Assembly (NCBI GenBank): GCA_038373885.1
Contig: JAWZYV010011619.1
Location: 1,426,001-1,490,000, forward strand
Reading direction: 5' to 3'
DNA: 64,000 nt
From: Cheiracanthium punctorium
Taxonomy: Eukaryota > Arthropoda > Arachnida > Araneae > Cheiracanthiidae
Shown: positions 60,416-64,000 of the stretch, piece after piece
Layout of the letters: the number at the start of each line of letters is the position of its first letter
How positions within the stretch are numbered: the first letter of the stretch is position 1
Notes under the pieces: generated by a model
The model's database searches: none
The model's input: only the letters and a program-made list of their open reading frames with translations
Told to the model about the DNA's origin: nothing
Translations under genes and position numbers: made by a program

Positions 60416-60586
60416 CCGAGCTTTCTGTTCCCAGAACATCTGCACAGGCTTGGAATCGGAAGAGGAGGCGTGAGTCATCAGTGCAGGTGTCTACGTGAGA
60501 TACTGGATAATTGCACTCGCCGTGTCCTCGGCTGTATGTGAAGGTGAATGGTCCATGGAGTTGGCACGAAACGGGCTTTGCATCGA
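60416..60586 (-). CDS. Exon 1 in window of the DUF7042/7043/7045-like gene (partial gene)
   Basis: 171 bp, acceptor TTTTTCCATTGCAG, donor GTAACG. Phase 1 at both ends. Residues DAKPVSCQLHGPFTFTYSRG, HGECNYPVSHVDTCTDDSRL, LFRFQACADVLGTESS; the motif GPFTFTYSRGxGEC...DxCTDDSRLLFR fits what I remember of DUF7042. Four cysteines suggest disulfides and an extracellular location. GC is well above the flanks. It starts with two bases of a split codon, so at least one upstream exon (signal peptide and an N-terminal domain would be expected) lies past 64000. Confidence 0.92.
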
Positions 60587-63500
60587 CTGCAATGGAAAAA
60601 CGGATGGTAATTAGCGACTATCACTTCCCAACAAAGCTAATTGCCGGTTTCGGAGGTTGTTATCTAACTATTTTGTTGCACGCCATGCTTGTAATGGTTC
60701 ACGCATGCACTCAAAGAACATAAAGTGTTTACTGCATATTGTGTTCTTATCGAAAAATATAATTAACTTTCTGAAAGGCATGAGAATTTGTTTAAGCGAT
60801 GAAAAAAAGAGTGCAAAATAGAGGGCGTACTATTAACTAATTACATATTTCGCGACTAAGCAGAGTATGGTAAACAGTCTCTAAGAATTTTTCCAAGCTT
60901 TTTTTTTAACAGTAATTTCTGCTTGACGCAGAATAAAACTGACAATTTTACAATCGGTTGGTAAATTAATATGCCATCTTGTGGTAATACTTGAAACTGT
61001 TCTTTAATCGAAACAAGTTATCATGTCTTTATAAGGTAATGCACAAAAATTCACAAATTTTATAACCACTCATTTAGTCTGGAGATAGATTTTAAATTAA
61101 ACACCCTTCACTGTGTAATACCCTACAGGTTGCAGAAGTAAAGTGCTTAATTTATAATTATATATATATATAAATAGTATTCTTTAAAAATAATAATAAA
61201 TACCTTGTAATTTGACATTAACGCTGAAAAAAGTCATGATTGATTCTTTTAGTGATGCTGTGAAATATCATTTGGTGCAATGTTTATTGGAGAATGCACT
61301 CTCCATATACATCAAATAAAATTCATTTTAATCTTTTTTTATTGTTTTAGATGAGACCAAAATTAAGTATAAATTTTATTTATTCGCATACACAGTGCAC
61401 ATTCACTTCTAGTAGGATATAGCTATGATCTTTAATTACCCAGATAACACAGAAACTATTTAGTTAACATATTATGCATGTACTACCAAAAACCACTATC
61501 ACTTTAAATAAAAACAAATACGCAAAATAATTAAAACTTTGTAAATGTATCACACACATAAAAAGGTACTTTTCAATATGTACACGTGCTTCGATCGAAA
61601 GAAACTCAATCTTTGTTATCAAGATCATGGGACTGGGACTAATAAACGTAATCGGAAGGCAAAAGCGAGGAGCGAGTTGCCAATCTGAAGAAGGTATAAG
61701 CAAGAAACAATTTAGAATAAGAAGGAGTATCAAAGAGGGCAGATAAAAATGAAATAAAATATAGAATGGAACAAGTATAGATATAAATAAAATAAAATGG
61801 CTTTAAAAAATAGAAAGCAGCACAACGAACACAAAAAGAAAAGCAAAGAAGAAAAGGCATAAAAACACTTTTTTCATATAATAATTTATAAGCAGGGTAA
61901 AACATTTCTTTCTATGCTTGTTTTTTTTCAAATATTAAGTAATGACCGAAAAATACACACAATGATAACAAAATAAATGAAAACAAATTTTAAGAATGGG
62001 GGATAGAGGAAGAAAGTAAATAGAACCTTATAACAACTATTAATAAGCAAAAAACATTAGTTTCTCTGTTGAGCGGTTTATTTTACACATAGTTAACAAC
62101 ATGATGGAAATAAATGACTATTTCTCCAAATTCTAGCTAAAACTGATGCAAAGCTACTTGACGAGCTCGTAACGACACCGTAAATATAATGCTAACGAGA
62201 TTAATATACTTGGCAACATGTTATAGAAAGTCATGAGGGAGTATTTTAAAATATAGTTATATACCTCAATTCGAAAACTGAAAAACTAGAAAAATCTACG
62301 TTAAATTCTTCAGAAAGAAACTGCGTTTTAAGAAATATTTAAGTATCCATTAATAGTAACACTAATGGTGTTACTTTAAACGTAAAGCATTTTAGTGTAA
62401 AGTAAACCTTCAAAATAAAATATTTTGGATACTTAGATAGTTTCTGTTAGAAAATAACTGTACTGTATACTAATAGACTTTGAATTTAAGTTTTAGTAAT
62501 ACAGAATCTCAAGTGCTGAGATTTATGAAATAATGGGTTTAAACTTGTCTCCATTTTTTAATCTCATTCTCGGCTGGTTCTTAAAACTTGTAGTTGAAAC
62601 AGGCGTGCATTTTGAATCGACTCTTAAAAAAGGAAAAAGGTTCTATGTTCAACGAGTATTTGCACTTTTAAATGCGTGTTACCACTTTCTGGGGAAAGGA
62701 AAAAAAGATTTTGATAATTTAAACTGTTTTTTATTTAGGTAGTTCCTGGGATGGAACTATTTATTTTTTAACGTAAATGCTTAAAAGAAAAAAAGAACTA
62801 AGTTCGCTCCGATGTAACTAAAATAACTCGGAAGGATTTAAAACCGGGACAAGCTTACATCTTTTTTAAGTCCTTCCATTGTGAAGGCATAGGCCTGTTA
62901 CCGAAATGTTGGGACCTGTTCTACAAGTCATATAGCAATTTCGTTTGGTTTTCAATAAATGATTTTTTTAACTTAATCATTTTTATTTGCACACCCTTTA
63001 TAATTCAAGTTTTAGTGTCTTTATTGTCATTTCTTGAAGACCGTTGATATTTCTGTATAAATATGTTTATTCTATATGCATTCTGATTTTAAAAATACTT
63101 TAGATTAACGCAAATGTTAGATAGTTTGTCATGATTCCCTGATAATTTGCATAAATACATTATCATCTGCGTTAGGAATATAAACTTTTTAATTTCCTGA
63201 ACTTTTGTTTCTTGCAACTATTTACAACTATGATACAGAAAACATGCCTCCATGAAATGTATAATTGTTAGATATTATTTTTCGAACTATTTGTTTTTAT
63301 GTTATTAAACTACTTCTCGTTTACAAGTGTGTTGATTTATTATTACTGTTATTTATTTAATCAAACACACTTAGTTTAGTTTGACTATCATAAATCAAAT
63401 TAATTTTCATTTTATGATATAAATTGAACGAATGTATATGGATGTATAAAAGGAAAAGTAAATACAATCGAAATAAATTGCTCTTAATAAAGACTTTTTG

Positions 63501-64000
63501 TATTGAAACATATTTAATAAACTGTTTCTCTAGAAAAAATGTGCATTTTGTAATTTACAATCTTACATATAAATTATATTATATAAGTTATTATAAAAGC
63601 AATATTACATTAGCATTTAAGCATGCTCTTCCACAAGAATCATTGTACTTATGAAACCGTTCATCCCAAATATTGACTATTGAAATTCTCAATTATAGAA
63701 GTCTCACATATTTAATAAAATACTTTTAAACATAAACGAAAAGTAAAAATTTTCGTATCATTTAATTAACCCTCCTAGATTTCTCCTTTCCCCATATCTG
63801 AATATGTAATGTATTACGAAACATTTGATATTGTATTCGCTTTAGGTAATAATTTCAAATTAATATATCTTTTTAATGTTATGATAATGCATATAAATAG
63901 TAAAATGTTATTATTTTCTAATAAATAATGAAATAGTTTATCATTTAATTAGAATGCATTTTCCTGAATCTGAATCTAAAATGTATTGTTCAAACATTTT
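60587..64000. other. Probable upstream intron, no feature recognised
   Basis: AT-rich. Since exon 60416-60586 begins in mid-codon, this is presumably intron of the same gene. Frames at 60511-60723, 61464-61905, 62533-62742 and 63424-63654 are hydrophobic or AT-driven and have no family resemblance. A (TA)n tract lies at about 61159-61175. Confidence 0.5.

Noticed and set aside
62829..62880. GGAAGGATTTAAAA...TTTTTTAAGTCCTTCC hairpin
   Set aside because: Imperfect and AT-dominated; within chance expectation for this composition.

Overview
The window looks like arthropod nuclear DNA, most likely from a spider or another chelicerate. It is AT-rich (roughly two thirds A+T by eye). It carries one widely spaced gene with GT-AG introns of 2 to 7 kb, and it is packed with decayed transposons, tRNA-derived SINEs and tandem arrays. 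I found no bacterial gene organisation, rRNA, tRNA or CRISPR. The organism call is an inference from gene style and repeat content.

The host gene is on the minus strand and covers nearly half the window. Eight exons read 5' to 3' as 60586-60416, 57125-57004, 53672-53558, 48653-48434, 46502-46438, 40688-40605, 33220-33135 and 29942-29808. Every junction has AG acceptor and GT donor dinucleotides and every phase joins correctly (1,0,1,2,1,1,0). The joined reading frame is open for 331 codons before TAA. The protein is cysteine-rich and extracellular in style. It resembles the uncharacterised arthropod proteins that carry DUF7042, DUF7043 and DUF7045; that family name is from memory. The 5' end of the gene lies beyond the right edge of the window.

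Layout: 1-2527 is a Ty3/gypsy retrotransposon with almost all of its interior deleted. 3888-5826 holds two terminal-inverted-repeat (TIR) elements, one with a third element nested inside it. 9795-17475 is a cluster of related tandem arrays with terminal stem-loops, in both orientations, interrupted by a SINE, and it resembles Helentron/DINE-type elements. 18.8-28 kb holds SINEs, a second copy of the 4745-5826 element, perfect hairpins and a possible hAT remnant. 29.8-60.6 kb is the gene. Its introns contain a pogo-like element, a piggyBac-type MITE, two abutting long-TIR elements, an internally deleted mariner, a 206-bp TIR element, SINEs, a Tc1 remnant, a 397-bp tandem duplication, a 172-bp-period array and a dead Helitron. 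60.6-64 kb shows nothing recognisable.

The genes do not form a pathway. The story is one large spaced gene whose introns have collected many transposon families. The strongest points for follow-up are the gene itself with its repeated exon pair, the perfect or near-perfect hairpins at 14431-14553, 16423-16452 and 20476-20516, and the shared central core of otherwise different SINEs.
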